A model generated the notes under the pieces. The model had not been told where the DNA came from. It saw only the letters and a list, made by a program, of their open reading frames with translations, and made no database searches. 64,000 bases of DNA from Thiomonas intermedia (GTDB lineage: Bacteria > Pseudomonadota > Gammaproteobacteria > Burkholderiales > Burkholderiaceae_C): contig NZ_CP020046.1 in the NCBI RefSeq assembly GCF_002028405.1, forward strand, positions 2,480,001 to 2,544,000, given 5' to 3'. Numbering within the stretch: position 1 is the first letter of the stretch; each line of letters starts with the position of its first letter. The position numbers and the translations under genes were made by a program. Below are positions 48,121-62,447 of the stretch, in pieces.

Positions 48121-49542
48121 ATGGAATCACAGACTCTGCATTTCAAGGCGCGCTCGGGCCAGAAGCTGGCCGATCAGCGTTTGCAGCAAAACCTCAAGAA
48201 GCTCTCGACCAAGTTCGTGACGGGCCGGGCGGCCGCGATCGCCGCGCTGGACGGCTTCGAGCAGATCCGCGACGCCGCGGTCAATCGTCGCAATGTTGCC
48301 TTGAAGACGCTCGATGTCTGGCTGGAGCGGTTCGAAGCCGAGGCGCAACGCCGCGGCACCACTGTGCTATGGGCGCAAACCCCGCAGGACGCTGCCGATC
48401 TTGTGGTACAGATCGCCCGACACCACGGTTGCAAGCAGGCCATCAAATCCAAGTCCATGGTCTCGGAAGAGATGGGGCTGAATGCGGCACTTGAGGCTGC
48501 TGCGATTCAGGTGACGGAGACGGATCTGGGCGAGTACATCCTGCAGATCAACGGCAACGAACCTCCCTCGCACATCATCGCGCCCGTGGTGCACAAGGAC
48601 AAAGAGGAGATCGCCGATCTGTTCGCGCGCACTCACCACACGGCCCGCAAGACCGATATTCCCGAGATGACCCGTGAGGCCCGCGAGGTGCTGAGGGCGA
48701 AGTTTCTGTCGGCCGACATGGGGATCACTGGCGGCAATTTCGTGGTGGCCGAAACCGGTTCCGTCGCCCTGGTCACCAATGAGGGCAATGAGGGCATGTG
48801 CACCATTCTGCCTCGGGTGCATGTCGCGGTGACCGGCGTGGAAAAGGTCTTGCCGACCCTGGAGGATCTGGCCGCGGTGATGCGTCTGCTGCCTCGCTCA
48901 GCCACGGGACAGACCATCAGCAATTACTTCTCCGTGCTGACCGGGCCACGCCGCCCCGGCGACCGTGACGGGCCGGAGCATATGTATGTGGTGCTGCTCG
49001 ATGGCGGGCGCACGAGTCTGGTCGGTGGTGCATTCGCCGAGATGTTGCGTTGCATTCGCTGCGGGGCTTGCATGAATCATTGCCCTGTCTACCAGAAGAT
49101 CGGCGGTCATACTTACGGCTGGGTGTACCCGGGTCCGATGGGTTCGGTCCTGACGCCCAGTTACCAGGGGCTGGAGAGCACGCAAGATTTGCCTCAGGCG
49201 GCCACTTTGTGTGGGCAGTGTGAAGTGGTGTGCCCGATGAAAATTCCGCTGCCCGATCTGCTGCGCAAAATGCGCGAGCAGCAGTTGGAGCGCGGTATGC
49301 GCCCGGGCCTGGAACGCTGGGCCTTGCGCATCTGGAGCTATGCCGCCCGCCATCCCTGGCTGTACCGGCCCGGTGCCCGGCTGGCTTCGCGGCTTCTGCG
49401 CTTGCTGGGCGGAGAGCGCGGGCGCGTGCATCATCTCGCAGGCGCCTCGGGGTGGACGTCGTATCGTGATCTGTCCACGCCGTCTCAGGCGACGTTCAAA
49501 CAGCAGTTCGCGCAACGCGCCAAAGAGAGATCTCTGGCATGA
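48121..49542 (+). CDS. lutB: L-lactate utilisation protein B (iron-sulfur protein)
   Basis: Encodes 473 aa. An N-terminal LUD-type domain (EMGLNAALEAAAIQVTETDL, ADMGITGGNFVVAETGS) is followed by two 4Fe-4S sites: CIRCGACMNHCPVY near residue 310 and CGQCEVVCPMKIPLP near 360. Then comes a C-terminal DUF3390-like tail. Expected membrane-peripheral electron transfer for lactate oxidation. The usual third gene lutC is not next to it; the following gene is on the other strand. Confidence 0.93.
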   Translation: MESQTLHFKARSGQKLADQRLQQNLKKLSTKFVTGRAAAIAALDGFEQIRDAAVNRRNVALKTLDVWLERFEAEAQRRGTTVLWAQTPQDAADLVVQIARHHGCKQAIKSKSMVSEEMGLNAALEAAAIQVTETDLGEYILQINGNEPPSHIIAPVVHKDKEEIADLFARTHHTARKTDIPEMTREAREVLRAKFLSADMGITGGNFVVAETGSVALVTNEGNEGMCTILPRVHVAVTGVEKVLPTLEDLAAVMRLLPRSATGQTISNYFSVLTGPRRPGDRDGPEHMYVVLLDGGRTSLVGGAFAEMLRCIRCGACMNHCPVYQKIGGHTYGWVYPGPMGSVLTPSYQGLESTQDLPQAATLCGQCEVVCPMKIPLPDLLRKMREQQLERGMRPGLERWALRIWSYAARHPWLYRPGARLASRLLRLLGGERGRVHHLAGASGWTSYRDLSTPSQATFKQQFAQRAKERSLA

Positions 49543-49554
49543 AAGCCGGACGCT

Positions 49555-50310
49555 TCAGGCGCTGGTTTCAAGCGGATTGAACCAGCGACCTTCCTTGTGA
49601 ATTTCAAACGGTGTGAAATTGGATTTGTAAGCCATCTTGCGGCTGTGGGCGATCCAGTAGCCGAGGTAGACATGGGGCAACTGCATGGCGCGCGCCTGTT
49701 CGATCTGCCAGAGGATGTTGTAGGTGCCGTAGCTGCTTGCGGTGTCTGCCGTTTCGAAAAAGGTGTAGACCGCGGAAAGCCCGTCTGAGAGCACATCCAC
49801 CACCGAAACCATCTTGAGTGCGCCGAGCGCCTCGCCGGCTGGCGCGGGGGCACGGAACTCCACCAGGCGGGTGTTCACCCGGCTTTGCAACAGAAACTGG
49901 GCGTATTGGTCGATGCTGTCATGATCCATGCCGCCGCCGGTGTGACGGGCGGCCTGATAGCGTAGATAGAGCTGATAGTGCTCCGGGATAAAGCCGAGTT
50001 TGAGCACGCGTACCGTCAGATCACCATGCCGCTTCCACACTCTTTGCTGCGTGCGGTTGGCCGAAAACTGTGAAGCGAGAATGCGGATGGGCAGGCAGGC
50101 CTGGCAATCCTCGCACTGCGGCCGATAGGTGAACAGGCCGCTGCGGCGAAACCCGGCACGCACCAGGTCGGAGTAGACGTCGGCGTTGATCAGATGGCTT
50201 GGTGTGGCCACCTGCGAACGTGCCATGCGTCCCGGCAGGTAGCTGCACGGGTAGCTTGCCGTGGCGTAGAACTGCAGGGTCGTGAGCGGGAGCTCTTTGG
50301 GATGGGTCAC
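49555..50310 (-). CDS. bpt: Aspartate/glutamate leucyltransferase (Bpt; arginyltransferase homologue)
   Basis: Encodes 251 aa of the ATE family. Transfers leucine (Bpt) from charged tRNA to N-terminal Asp/Glu of proteins, marking them for ClpS-ClpAP. Signature blocks: [18 protein letters not shown] with the N-terminal Cys, [24 protein letters not shown], and [22 protein letters not shown]. Overlaps aat by 4 nt, as is usual in beta- and gammaproteobacteria. The overlap and short form favour Bpt over eukaryotic-type Ate1. Confidence 0.93.
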   Translation of the reverse strand: MTHPKELPLTTLQFYATASYPCSYLPGRMARSQVATPSHLINADVYSDLVRAGFRRSGLFTYRPQCEDCQACLPIRILASQFSANRTQQRVWKRHGDLTVRVLKLGFIPEHYQLYLRYQAARHTGGGMDHDSIDQYAQFLLQSRVNTRLVEFRAPAPAGEALGALKMVSVVDVLSDGLSAVYTFFETADTASSYGTYNILWQIEQARAMQLPHVYLGYWIAHSRKMAYKSNFTPFEIHKEGRWFNPLETSA

Positions 50311-51050
50311 AGCCAGCGCGCGCAGTCGGTGAGAAAGGTCGATCCATCATACTGCCAGCCCGGCACAGGCGGTTGGCGGGTGGCCTTGGAGACGTGGCGC
50401 AAAAAGCCATCGCGCGGGATCGGTGTCGCGCCCATCTGCGCCAGATACTCGGTCTGCTGCTGGCAGTCGATCAGGCCGATGCCCTGGCGCAGGCAAAACC
50501 CGCAAAGCGCCATCAGCAGCGTTTTCGAACCATCGGAGACCTGAGTGAACATCGACTCACCATAGAACATGCGGCCGATGCTCACGCCATACAGACCGGC
50601 GCGCAGGGCGTCGTTCTCCCATAGCTCGAAGCTGTGGGCCAGGCCGCGAGCGTGCAGCGCACCATAGGCCTGCAGCATTTCGGGGGTGATCCAGGTGCCT
50701 TCGGCGGCACGCAGGGCACCGCACTGCCGCATGACCTGCTCGAACGCCGAGTCGATCCGAAAATGCCACCCTTGCGCGCGGGCGAATCGCCGGGCCGATT
50801 GCTTGAGAGACCGCGTGACGTGCAATTGTTCGGGCTGCAGCACCATGCGTGGATCGGTGCTCCACCACAGCAGGGGTTCACCTGGGCTGGACCACGGGAA
50901 AATCCCCTGACGATAGGCGCGTTCCAGCGTCTCGGCATCGAGTCGGCCCCCAGCGGCAAGCAGGCCAGGGAACGGCGACAATGACGGCAGGGCCTGCGCA
51001 GCGGGCGGAAAATCGTCACCCGGTTCCAGCCGGGCAATTTGCCAGTTCAT
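50307..51050 (-). CDS. aat: Leucyl/phenylalanyl-tRNA--protein transferase
   Basis: Encodes 247 aa. Adds Leu/Phe to N-terminal Lys/Arg in the bacterial N-degron pathway. Conserved [12 protein letters not shown]-like opening, [50 protein letters not shown] and [22 protein letters not shown]. First gene of an aat-bpt operon; divergent from the carbonic anhydrase gene with only a 24-nt gap, so promoters overlap. Confidence 0.97.
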   Translation of the reverse strand: MNWQIARLEPGDDFPPAAQALPSLSPFPGLLAAGGRLDAETLERAYRQGIFPWSSPGEPLLWWSTDPRMVLQPEQLHVTRSLKQSARRFARAQGWHFRIDSAFEQVMRQCGALRAAEGTWITPEMLQAYGALHARGLAHSFELWENDALRAGLYGVSIGRMFYGESMFTQVSDGSKTLLMALCGFCLRQGIGLIDCQQQTEYLAQMGATPIPRDGFLRHVSKATRQPPVPGWQYDGSTFLTDCARWL

Positions 51051-51074
51051 GACCCATGTCTGGAGTTTTTCATC

Positions 51075-51602
51075 ATGTCAATTTACCAATATGGCGCTTG
51101 GCGGCCCGAAATCGCGGCCGATGCCTATGTGGCGCCGGGGGCGCACGTCATGGGCAAGGTGCGATTGTTGTCACGAGCCAGTGTCTGGTTTGCGGCAGTG
51201 CTGCGTGGTGACAACGAGCCCATCGAAATCGGCGAGGAGGCCAATGTGCAGGACGGCGCTGTACTCCACACCGACCCGGGCTATCCGCTCACCGTGGGCG
51301 CGCGCGTGACCATCGGGCATCAGGCCATGCTGCATGGGTGCACCCTGGGCGAAGGCAGCCTCATCGGGATTGGCGCGGTGGTCTTGAATGGCGCGGAGAT
51401 CGGCCGCAATTGTCTGGTCGGCGCGGGCGCGCTGGTGACCGAAGGGAAGGTGTTCCCCGACGGTGTGCTGATTCTGGGTACGCCCGCGCGCGTGGCGCGC
51501 GAATTGACGCCGCAAGCCATCGCCGCCCTGCAAGTCAACGCCCAACACTATGTCGAGCGCGCGCAGCGCTTTGCCCAAGACCTTCAACTGATACATCCAT
51601 GA
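51075..51602 (+). CDS. Gamma-class carbonic anhydrase-like hexapeptide protein
   Basis: Encodes 175 aa of left-handed beta-helix (hexapeptide) repeats: [45 protein letters not shown] and [26 protein letters not shown]. The histidines in HTDPG and GHQAMLHGC match the zinc ligands of gamma carbonic anhydrases (YrdA/CaiE type). The ATG at 51075 is preferred over 51039. The stop overlaps the hslO start by 4 nt. Enzymatic activity is not proven for many family members. Confidence 0.88.
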   Translation: MSIYQYGAWRPEIAADAYVAPGAHVMGKVRLLSRASVWFAAVLRGDNEPIEIGEEANVQDGAVLHTDPGYPLTVGARVTIGHQAMLHGCTLGEGSLIGIGAVVLNGAEIGRNCLVGAGALVTEGKVFPDGVLILGTPARVARELTPQAIAALQVNAQHYVERAQRFAQDLQLIHP

Positions 51603-52540
51603 GCGATCAACTCGTCAAATTCATGCTGGGCACGGGCCATGTGCGCGGTGTCCTTGTCCGCCTTGAGTCCACCTGGGCCGAACTGCAGAAGCGCCGCACC
51701 TATCCCGGCGAAGTCGCCGCGCTGGTCGGACAGATGGCGGCGGCCAGCACTTTGCTGGCGGGCAGTCTGAAGTTCGACGGCGCGCTGATTCTGCAGATCC
51801 AGGGCGACGGCCCCCTGAAGCTTGCCGTCGCCGAGTGCCAGCCCGATTTCGGCCTTCGGGCTACCGCCAAAATGGCAGACGATGTGCAGGGCGATGCGCC
51901 GCTGCCGAAGGAATTGGGCGCGCTGGTCAATGGGCAGGGGAAGGGACGCTGCGCCATCACGCTCGATCCGCGCAACCCCGAGTCGGGTTTGCAGCCCTAT
52001 CAAGGCATCGTGGCCCTGACCGATGCACAGGGGCAGACCTTGCCCACGCTGGCTGCCATGCTCGAGCAGTATCTTGCGCAATCGGAACAGATCGACTCGC
52101 TGCTTCTGCTGGCCAGCAACGATCAAGCCGTGTGCGGCCTGCTGCTGCAGCGCATGCCCGGGACGTCGCAAAGTCCGGAGGACGTCGAGCGAGCCGACGA
52201 GGACTTTCAACGCGCCCGTCATCTGGCCGCGACCCTGTCGTCCGATGAGTTGTTGCAGCATGCACCCGAGGAGATTCTCAGACGGCTGTTCTGGGAAGAG
52301 GACGCAAGGGTTTTCGAACCGCAGACTCCGCGTTTTCATTGCACTTGCTCGCGCGAAAGGGTTGCGGGCATGCTGCGGATGTTGGGGCGCGACGAGGTCG
52401 AGTCGATTCTCGCCGATCAGGGCGAAGTGGATGTGCGCTGCGAATTCTGCGGACAGGGTTACGCCTTCGATGTCATCGATGCGGCGCAGGTGTTCGTCAA
52501 CACCCTGGCCCAACCGCCAGTGACATCAAAGCGTCACTGA
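51599..52540 (+). CDS. hslO: Redox-regulated chaperone Hsp33
   Basis: Encodes 313 aa. Holdase activated by oxidative unfolding and zinc loss. The C-terminal zinc switch CTCS (CxC) and CEFC (CxxC), about 30 residues apart, is intact. The [18 protein letters not shown] and [11 protein letters not shown] blocks are typical. Translationally coupled to the preceding gene. Its last 7 nt overlap the convergent ftsB. Confidence 0.96.
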   Translation: MSDQLVKFMLGTGHVRGVLVRLESTWAELQKRRTYPGEVAALVGQMAAASTLLAGSLKFDGALILQIQGDGPLKLAVAECQPDFGLRATAKMADDVQGDAPLPKELGALVNGQGKGRCAITLDPRNPESGLQPYQGIVALTDAQGQTLPTLAAMLEQYLAQSEQIDSLLLLASNDQAVCGLLLQRMPGTSQSPEDVERADEDFQRARHLAATLSSDELLQHAPEEILRRLFWEEDARVFEPQTPRFHCTCSRERVAGMLRMLGRDEVESILADQGEVDVRCEFCGQGYAFDVIDAAQVFVNTLAQPPVTSKRH

Positions 52541-52890
52541 TGGGCCGAAACGGCAGGCGTGGCCGACGATGGGCCCGCTGACGTTGCCGACTGGCGGGGG
52601 GCTGCGTTCGCAGTTCCCGCTGGCGACACGATTTGAACGAAGATTTCATCGGGTTTGACCATGCCCATCTCCCGCCGAGCCTGGTCTTGCACCCCACCGA
52701 GTCCGGCCTTCAGATCCTGCACTTCTCCGGCCAGGCGATCATTGTCCTGCTGGGCCAGCGCATTGGCCTGTTCCTGCTGACCCAGTTGATTTTCCAGCCG
52801 CTGAACGGCATACCACCCCCGTTCGCCGAACCACAGCGGCCACTGCAGCAGCAACAGCAGACTCACGAGCAGGACGGTGACCCAGCGCAT
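52534..52890 (-). CDS. ftsB: Cell-division protein FtsB
   Basis: Encodes 118 aa. A short N-terminus, one transmembrane helix (VTVLLVSLLLLLQWPLWF), then a coiled coil (YAVQRLENQLGQQEQANALAQQDNDRLAGEV) and the conserved EMGMVKPDEIFVQIV end. The extra Ala/Ser-rich tail of about 25 residues is typical of betaproteobacterial members. FtsB bridges FtsL and FtsQ in the divisome. It follows eno by 24 nt, as in many proteobacteria. Confidence 0.93.
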   Translation of the reverse strand: MRWVTVLLVSLLLLLQWPLWFGERGWYAVQRLENQLGQQEQANALAQQDNDRLAGEVQDLKAGLGGVQDQARREMGMVKPDEIFVQIVSPAGTANAAPRQSATSAGPSSATPAVSAHQ

Positions 52891-52914
52891 GGTGATTGGC
52901 CGCGCGTCAAGCGA

Positions 52915-54557
<1,643 letters not shown>

Positions 54558-54563
54558 GTGGAT

Positions 54564-55430
54564 TCAGATGAATTGGGTTTCGAGGAAGCCGCGGCGTTTG
54601 ACGGCGGCGTCGAGGTCCTTGAGGCTTTCGAGCAGGGCGCGCATGTGGTGCAGCGGCACGGCGTTGGGGCCATCGCTGAGCGCCTTGGAGGGATCGGGGT
54701 GGGTTTCCATGAACACCCCGCTGACGCCCGCGGCCACCGCGGCGCGGGCCAACACGGGCACGAATTCACGCTGTCCGCCTGAGCTCGTGCCTTGCCCGCC
54801 GGGCAACTGCACCGAATGGGTGGCGTCGAACACCACCGGGCTCTGCGTTTCGCGCATGATGGCCAGCGCGCGCATATCAGAGACCAGATTGTTGTAGCCA
54901 AAGCTCACGCCACGCTCGCAGGCCATGAACAAGGTGTCGGGATGTCCGGCCTGCGCCGCGGCCGCACGTGCCTTGGCGATGACGTTTTTCATATCGCCCG
55001 GCGCAAGAAACTGGCCCTTCTTGATGTTCACCGGTTTGCCCAGGCTGCTGACCGCGTGGATGAAATCGGTCTGACGGCAGAGAAAGGCCGGGGTCTGCAG
55101 CACGTCGACCACTTCGGCTACGCGCGGGGCCTCTTCGGCGGTATGCACATCGGTGATCACCGGCACGCCGATGTCGCGCCGCACCTTGGCCAGAATCTCC
55201 AGTCCCTGCTCCATGCCCGGCCCACGGAAAGAGGCGCCACTGGAGCGGTTGGCCTTGTCGTAGCTGGATTTGAAAATCAGCGGAATGTCGAGCGAGCGGC
55301 AGATGTCGCGCAGCTGTCCCGCCACGTCCATCTGCAACTGTTCGGACTCGACCACGCAAGGGCCGCTGATGAGGAAGAACGGCTGATCGAGGCCGACCGG
55401 GAATCCGCAGAGTTTCTGAGCGTTGGACAT
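54564..55430 (-). CDS. kdsA: 3-deoxy-8-phosphooctulonate (KDO-8-P) synthase
   Basis: Encodes 288 aa. Condenses PEP with arabinose-5-phosphate for lipopolysaccharide. Conserved [62 protein letters not shown] and [14 protein letters not shown]. The lack of the metal-site Cys (CVVESE begins with GPC but the PCVVE Cys is the family Cys) leaves metal dependence undecided. 15 nt after pyrG. Confidence 0.96.
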   Translation of the reverse strand: MSNAQKLCGFPVGLDQPFFLISGPCVVESEQLQMDVAGQLRDICRSLDIPLIFKSSYDKANRSSGASFRGPGMEQGLEILAKVRRDIGVPVITDVHTAEEAPRVAEVVDVLQTPAFLCRQTDFIHAVSSLGKPVNIKKGQFLAPGDMKNVIAKARAAAAQAGHPDTLFMACERGVSFGYNNLVSDMRALAIMRETQSPVVFDATHSVQLPGGQGTSSGGQREFVPVLARAAVAAGVSGVFMETHPDPSKALSDGPNAVPLHHMRALLESLKDLDAAVKRRGFLETQFI

Positions 55431-55445
55431 GGCGTGAGGTTCGGG

Positions 55446-57978
<2,533 letters not shown>

Positions 57979-57994
57979 GGCGTCGTACCGGGAC

Positions 57995-58444
57995 TCAGGC
58001 GCCGCTGAGCAAAGCTTTGGCGCGTGCCGCGGCCAGCGCCATATCGGCGCGGCCTGCGAGCTGCGCCTTGAGCGGCCCCATGAGTTTGCCCAGATCCTGT
58101 GGGCCCTTGGCGCCGGTTTGTTCCATCAAGATCCGAATTTCGGCATCGATGGCGTCGGCATCCAGCCGCTGCGGAAGGTAGAGCTCCAGAACGCCGATCT
58201 CGGCGGTTTCCTTGTCGACCAGATCCTGGCGTCCCGCGGTTGCGAACTGGGCAATGGCGTCGCGTCGCTGCTTGATCATCTTGTCGATGATCGCCACGAT
58301 GGCGGCATCGTCCAGCACGACGCGCTCGTCGACTTCCTTTTGCTTCATCGCTGCCATCAGCAGGCGAATGGTGCCCAGCAGCGGTGCGTCCTTGGCCCGC
58401 ATGGCGGCCTTCATGTCATCCTGAATACGGTCTTTGATTGTCAT
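57995..58444 (-). CDS. GatB/YqeY domain protein
   Basis: Encodes 149 aa, the usual YqeY length. Begins MTIKDRIQDDMKAAMRAKDA, then TIRLLMAAMKQKEVDER, and ends in the helical domain related to the GatB C-terminus that contacts tRNA. Function is not established. Usually sits in the rpsU-yqeY-dnaG-rpoD region; here dnaG and rpoD are not adjacent. Confidence 0.92.
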   Translation of the reverse strand: MTIKDRIQDDMKAAMRAKDAPLLGTIRLLMAAMKQKEVDERVVLDDAAIVAIIDKMIKQRRDAIAQFATAGRQDLVDKETAEIGVLELYLPQRLDADAIDAEIRILMEQTGAKGPQDLGKLMGPLKAQLAGRADMALAAARAKALLSGA

Positions 58445-58458
58445 GGTCGGTCCAATGC

Positions 58459-58483
58459 AAAAAGCCCGCTGCGATGGCGGGCT
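58459..58483 (-). terminator. Intrinsic terminator after rpsU
   Basis: On the minus strand AGCCCGC, 7-nt loop, GCGGGCT, then TTTTT (58463 to 58459). It sits between rpsU and yqeY and would cut read-through between them. Confidence 0.85.
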
Positions 58484-58547
58484 GTTCGGTACGCGATCCG
58501 CAGGGGGCGCTGAACGGGAGTGAAGTCAGCGCGCCACGCAGGGTGTA

Positions 58548-58760
58548 TCAGTACTTGCGCTCGGGCAGCGTCTGGCTGCGAATGCGCTTGTAATGGCGTT
58601 TGACCGCCGCAGCCTTCTTGCGTTTGCGCTCGGCAGTCGGCTTTTCGTAGAACTCGCGGGCGCGCAACTCGGTGAGAAGGCCGAGTTTTTCGATGGTGCG
58701 CTTGAAGCGACGCAGAGCGACGTCGAACGGCTCGTTTTCTTTAACGCGAATGGTGGTCAT
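58548..58760 (-). CDS. rpsU: Small ribosomal subunit protein bS21
   Basis: Encodes 70 aa, the exact family length: [20 protein letters not shown] start, [19 protein letters not shown] and a basic end. Binds the 30S platform near the anti-Shine-Dalgarno end of 16S rRNA. The in-frame ATG at 58835 would add 25 residues and is rejected. The 204-nt region upstream (58761-58964) holds the promoter but no further gene. Confidence 0.97.
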   Translation of the reverse strand: MTTIRVKENEPFDVALRRFKRTIEKLGLLTELRAREFYEKPTAERKRKKAAAVKRHYKRIRSQTLPERKY

Positions 58761-58964
58761 TGATGAACTTGAATCAAGTGTAGGCAGGCCAGGCGGTATT
58801 TCATGCGGTGTTTTCGTGCCAGCCAGGCGCACCATGCGCGCATTGCAGGGGGAAAACTCTGGACTGCAGGGGTCAAACTCGGGCGGCCTGCCGCATCGAG
58901 GGGTAAAACCTGAAGATTATATGCGCAAAATTCAAGCCGGACAAATGCCACTCGTCAAGCGCGC

Positions 58965-60209
58965 TCACAGCGCCTGCGCACAGGCTGCGGCCGAGCTCCA
59001 GGCCCATTGAAAGTTGTAGCCGCCGAGCCAGCCGGTCACGTCGACCACTTCACCGATGAAATGCAACCCGGGGACGTTCAGCGCCATCAGGGTGGAGGAC
59101 GAGAGGGCCCGTGTGTCGACGCCGCCGGCGGTGACCTCGGCTTTGCGCCAGCCTAACGTGCCGCTGGGGCGCACGGGCCAAGTGTGCCAATGCTGCCAGA
59201 GCGCACGCAAGGCCTTGTCGCTGAAATCGGCCATGCGACGATCCGAGTCGCCGGTCTGTGCGCACAGTGCATGCGCGAGCCGTTGTGGCAGGTGCTGGCC
59301 GAGTTCTCCAGCGAGGGTGCGGCGATTGCCCTGTTTGGATTGAATCCATGCAGACTCGGTGAGCCTGCGCATGAGATCGATGCGCAGGGCGTTGCCTGGT
59401 TGCCAGTAGCTCGAAGTTTGCAGGATCGCCGGGCCGCTGAGTCCGCGGTGCGTGAACAGCAGGTCTTCCCGGAATCGGGCGGTGCGATGCTCGTGATCCG
59501 TCTCGATATCAACTTCGAGCGAGACGCCGCTCAGATCGGCAAAGGGTGCCCACTGCGCTGGATCGAACGCCAGCGGCACCAGGGCGGGTCGTGGAGGCAC
59601 GATCGGCAGGCCGAATTGCTCGGCGAGCCGATAGCCAAACGGGCTGGCGCCAATTTGCGGTATCGATAGGCCTCCAGTGGCAACGACCAGGGCTTGCGCA
59701 CTCACCCAACCCTTGACCGTGCGCACGCGAAAGCCGGGCGCGGCGGCCTCGACGGCTTCCACCGCACAGGGTTGCCAATGCGTCACCTGACCGGCGGCGC
59801 ATTCGTCGAGCAGGGCGGAAATGAGCTGTTCCGCCGAGTCGTCGCAGAACAATTGCCCCTTGTGTTTCTCGTGAAAGGGGATGCGATGTTTCTGCAGCAG
59901 CGTCACGATGTCTTGCGGCTTGTATCGCGACAGGGCCGATTTGCAGAAGTGCGGGTTGTCGGAGAGAAAATTTTCTGGCTGCGTGTGGAGGTTGGTGAAG
60001 TTGCAACGGCCTCCACCCGAGATGCGGATTTTCTCGGCCACCTTGGGCCAGTGATCGAGCAGCAGTATGCGCCTCCCGCGTTGGCCGGCGAGCGCAGCGC
60101 AGAGCAGGCCCGCGGCACCGGCGCCGATGACGATGGCATCAAAGCGTTGCGATGGCGGCGACGAGCTCGCGGGGCGGGGCGGGGAGGGGGAGGCTAGACT
60201 GCCGGTCAT
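58965..60209 (-). CDS. HI0933/YhiN-family FAD-dependent oxidoreductase
   Basis: Encodes 414 aa. N-terminal FAD loop [22 protein letters not shown]; family block [47 protein letters not shown] and the C-terminal [27 protein letters not shown]. The biochemical role of this family is unknown. The start at 60209 shares the CATG tetranucleotide with the divergent tsaD start at 60208. About 20 N-terminal residues rich in Ser/Pro precede the fold, so a non-ATG start further in is possible. Confidence 0.88.
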   Translation of the reverse strand: MTGSLASPSPPRPASSSPPSQRFDAIVIGAGAAGLLCAALAGQRGRRILLLDHWPKVAEKIRISGGGRCNFTNLHTQPENFLSDNPHFCKSALSRYKPQDIVTLLQKHRIPFHEKHKGQLFCDDSAEQLISALLDECAAGQVTHWQPCAVEAVEAAAPGFRVRTVKGWVSAQALVVATGGLSIPQIGASPFGYRLAEQFGLPIVPPRPALVPLAFDPAQWAPFADLSGVSLEVDIETDHEHRTARFREDLLFTHRGLSGPAILQTSSYWQPGNALRIDLMRRLTESAWIQSKQGNRRTLAGELGQHLPQRLAHALCAQTGDSDRRMADFSDKALRALWQHWHTWPVRPSGTLGWRKAEVTAGGVDTRALSSSTLMALNVPGLHFIGEVVDVTGWLGGYNFQWAWSSAAACAQAL

Positions 60210-61236
60210 GCTGGTTCTTGGAATTGAAACGTCGTGCGACGAAACCGCCGCCGCACTGTACGACACCGAAGCGGGGTTGCTGGGTCACGCCCTGCATTCG
60301 CAGGTCGACATGCACCAGGCCTATGGTGGCGTGGTGCCTGAGCTCGCCTCGCGCGACCATATCCGCCGCCTACTCCCCCTGACGGATCTCGCGCTCAAGC
60401 AGGCGGGCGTGCGCCTGGAGCGGGTGGACGCGATTGCCTACACCCGCGGACCCGGGCTGGCCGGAGCGCTGCTGGTCGGTGCGGGGGTGGCCTCGGCGCT
60501 GGGTATGGCGCTGGGCAAGCCCTTGATCGGAGTGCATCATCTGGAGGGGCATTTATTGTCCCCGTTGCTGTCGAAGCAACCGCCCGGGTTTCCCTTTCTG
60601 GCCTTGTTGGTGTCGGGCGGGCACACCATGTTGCTCGATGTCGAGGCGTTCGGCCAATACACCTTGCTGGGCGAGACAGTCGATGATGCGGCAGGCGAGG
60701 CTTTCGACAAATCCGCGAAATTGCTGGGCCTGGGCTATCCAGGCGGGCCGGAGCTTGCCCGGCTGGCCGCTTTTGGCAACCCAGCCGCATTCGACCTGCC
60801 AAGACCCAAGATGCACAGTCCCGATCTGGATTTTTCGTTCGCGGGTCTGAAGACAGCGGTGCTGACCAAGGTGAGAAACCTGGGGTCGAATCTGTGCGAG
60901 CAGGCCAGGGCCGACCTCGCCGCTGCCGCGCAAGAGGCGATCACCGACGTGTTGGTGCACAAAACGGCGCGCGCGCAGCAGGTGACACGAAGGCGTTCCG
61001 TGGTCGTGGCGGGTGGCGTGGGGGCCAACCGGCAGTTGCGCGAGAAGCTCGAAGCGGTCTTTTCGGCGCGCGGTGTGGCCTTGTTTTTCCCAGAACTCGA
61101 ATGGTGCACCGACAACGGCGCGATGATCGCGCTGGCCGGCGCCTTGCGTCTGAAAGCTCATCCGCAAGCGGCTCGCGCGGCCGGGGCATTCGACGTTCTG
61201 CCGAGATGGGATCTGACGCAGGCCGGTTCGGCCTGA
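60208..61236 (+). CDS. tsaD: tRNA N6-adenosine threonylcarbamoyltransferase
   Basis: Encodes 342 aa. With TsaB/TsaE it places threonylcarbamoyl on A37 of ANN-decoding tRNAs. Start [19 protein letters not shown]; metal-binding histidines in [14 protein letters not shown]; nucleotide site [10 protein letters not shown] and [30 protein letters not shown] is the family signature. A longer open frame (from 60067) is rejected because it lies antisense to the neighbour. Confidence 0.97.
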   Translation: MLVLGIETSCDETAAALYDTEAGLLGHALHSQVDMHQAYGGVVPELASRDHIRRLLPLTDLALKQAGVRLERVDAIAYTRGPGLAGALLVGAGVASALGMALGKPLIGVHHLEGHLLSPLLSKQPPGFPFLALLVSGGHTMLLDVEAFGQYTLLGETVDDAAGEAFDKSAKLLGLGYPGGPELARLAAFGNPAAFDLPRPKMHSPDLDFSFAGLKTAVLTKVRNLGSNLCEQARADLAAAAQEAITDVLVHKTARAQQVTRRRSVVVAGGVGANRQLREKLEAVFSARGVALFFPELEWCTDNGAMIALAGALRLKAHPQAARAAGAFDVLPRWDLTQAGSA

Positions 61237-61274
61237 GCGGTCAGAAAGCGCGACGTCTCGGGGCCTGTTGGCGT

Positions 61275-62042
61275 CTAGATTTCCCAAGCGCCTTGCGGTT
61301 GGAAATCATTGTCCTCGCCCTTGCTCGCCAGGCCGCGGGAGTTGCAGACCACGCGAGCGTTGTCCACCCGGTAGTCGTGGCGGCAGTGAAGGTGACCGTG
61401 CATCCAGAGGGTGCAATGCGGAATCAGATCGTCGTAGGCGTTGCAGAAACTCGCGGTCGATGCGTTGACGGGATAACGCGCATCGTTGCTGCGCAGGCTG
61501 GGGGCGAAGTGGGTGATGACCAAGGTGGCATCGTCTTGATCTGAGTGATGCGCGGGGTCGGTCAGTTGAGTTCGGAGCCAGTCCCGGCAGAGCAGGCCTT
61601 CCTCGCGCAGCTCGGGCACGCCCATGGGGCGGCCGTGGCGTGTGGCGCATTGCACCTGTTCCGCGAAGTAGCGTGCGGCGCGCATGCTGCGCTCAATGCC
61701 TTCGGGACCGAACAGCTCGAAATCGTTCCAGAGCGTGGTGCCAAGCACCCGGATCGTTCGGCCCTGATGGGTAAGGCGTGTCTGCTCGCGGTGCAGCATG
61801 GTGAAGCCCAGGCGATCGCATCGCTCTCGCAGCGCATCGATGGTGTGATCGAAATCCTTTCGGTCGTGCTCGTGGTTGCCGGCGATGTAAATGACCGGCA
61901 CCGGCCAATCGCGAAACAGGTCGATCTGCGCGTGATGGGCGTCGATGTCGCCTGCGAGAACGAGCAGATCCGCGCCGGGCGCGGGCTGGGGGGCGAACGT
62001 CTCGGTTTCCAGATGCAGGTCGGACAGGAGTTGAATGCGCAT
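61275..62042 (-). CDS. Calcineurin-like metallophosphoesterase
   Basis: Encodes 255 aa. Complete metal-binding set: QLLSDLHLET (D-x-H), LVLAGDID (GD), IAGNHEHD (GNHE), ITHFAPS (H) and WMHGHLHCRHD (GHxH). Full-length single-domain phosphoesterase; substrate unknown. Convergent with tsaD, with a 38-nt gap that has no clear terminator. Confidence 0.88.
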   Translation of the reverse strand: MRIQLLSDLHLETETFAPQPAPGADLLVLAGDIDAHHAQIDLFRDWPVPVIYIAGNHEHDRKDFDHTIDALRERCDRLGFTMLHREQTRLTHQGRTIRVLGTTLWNDFELFGPEGIERSMRAARYFAEQVQCATRHGRPMGVPELREEGLLCRDWLRTQLTDPAHHSDQDDATLVITHFAPSLRSNDARYPVNASTASFCNAYDDLIPHCTLWMHGHLHCRHDYRVDNARVVCNSRGLASKGEDNDFQPQGAWEI

Positions 62043-62447
62043 GGCGCGTGGGTCGTTGCGTTATCAAAGTTTGTTAACGCACTGTAAACCCGTTCCTGAT
62101 GTCTGCCCTCGTCGTGAAGACAACAAAGTGGGCAGGACGTGAACAAATCCGCAACGCCGTCCTTCGTCGCCGACGAAGACGATTCGCTTGCGCTGGCTGG
62201 CCGCGTAGCTGCCGCGGCTCGTTCACCAGCGTCAAGCAATTCGTGCAGCGAATCGACCCCTTCGCCACAGTCGACTCGATCGTCGAAAAATTGCGAAACA
62301 TTTGGGGCCATGCGGCACGCGGCGGCGTGGGGAGCGATTCGCGCGAACGCCGACGACCTGCGGGTTCAGGCTACAATGCGCAGCTTTTCACCATCACGGC
62401 GTGGAATGGTTTCTTCCGCGTTCGCGAGTTCTCATTAGGAAACTGAC
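62043..62447. other. 405-nt intergenic region before rpsO
   Basis: No supported gene. Short open frames on the plus strand (62099-62446 and 62139-62438) show no conserved-looking domain and arise from skewed composition. The first 60 nt, upstream of the minus-strand phosphoesterase, are AT-rich. A TACAAT hexamer at 62372-62377 could be the -10 of an rpsO promoter, but no good -35 is seen at standard spacing. Confidence 0.6.

Noticed and set aside
62099-62446. Possible small gene before rpsO
   Set aside because: No ribosome site or recognisable domain; Arg-rich composition suggests chance.
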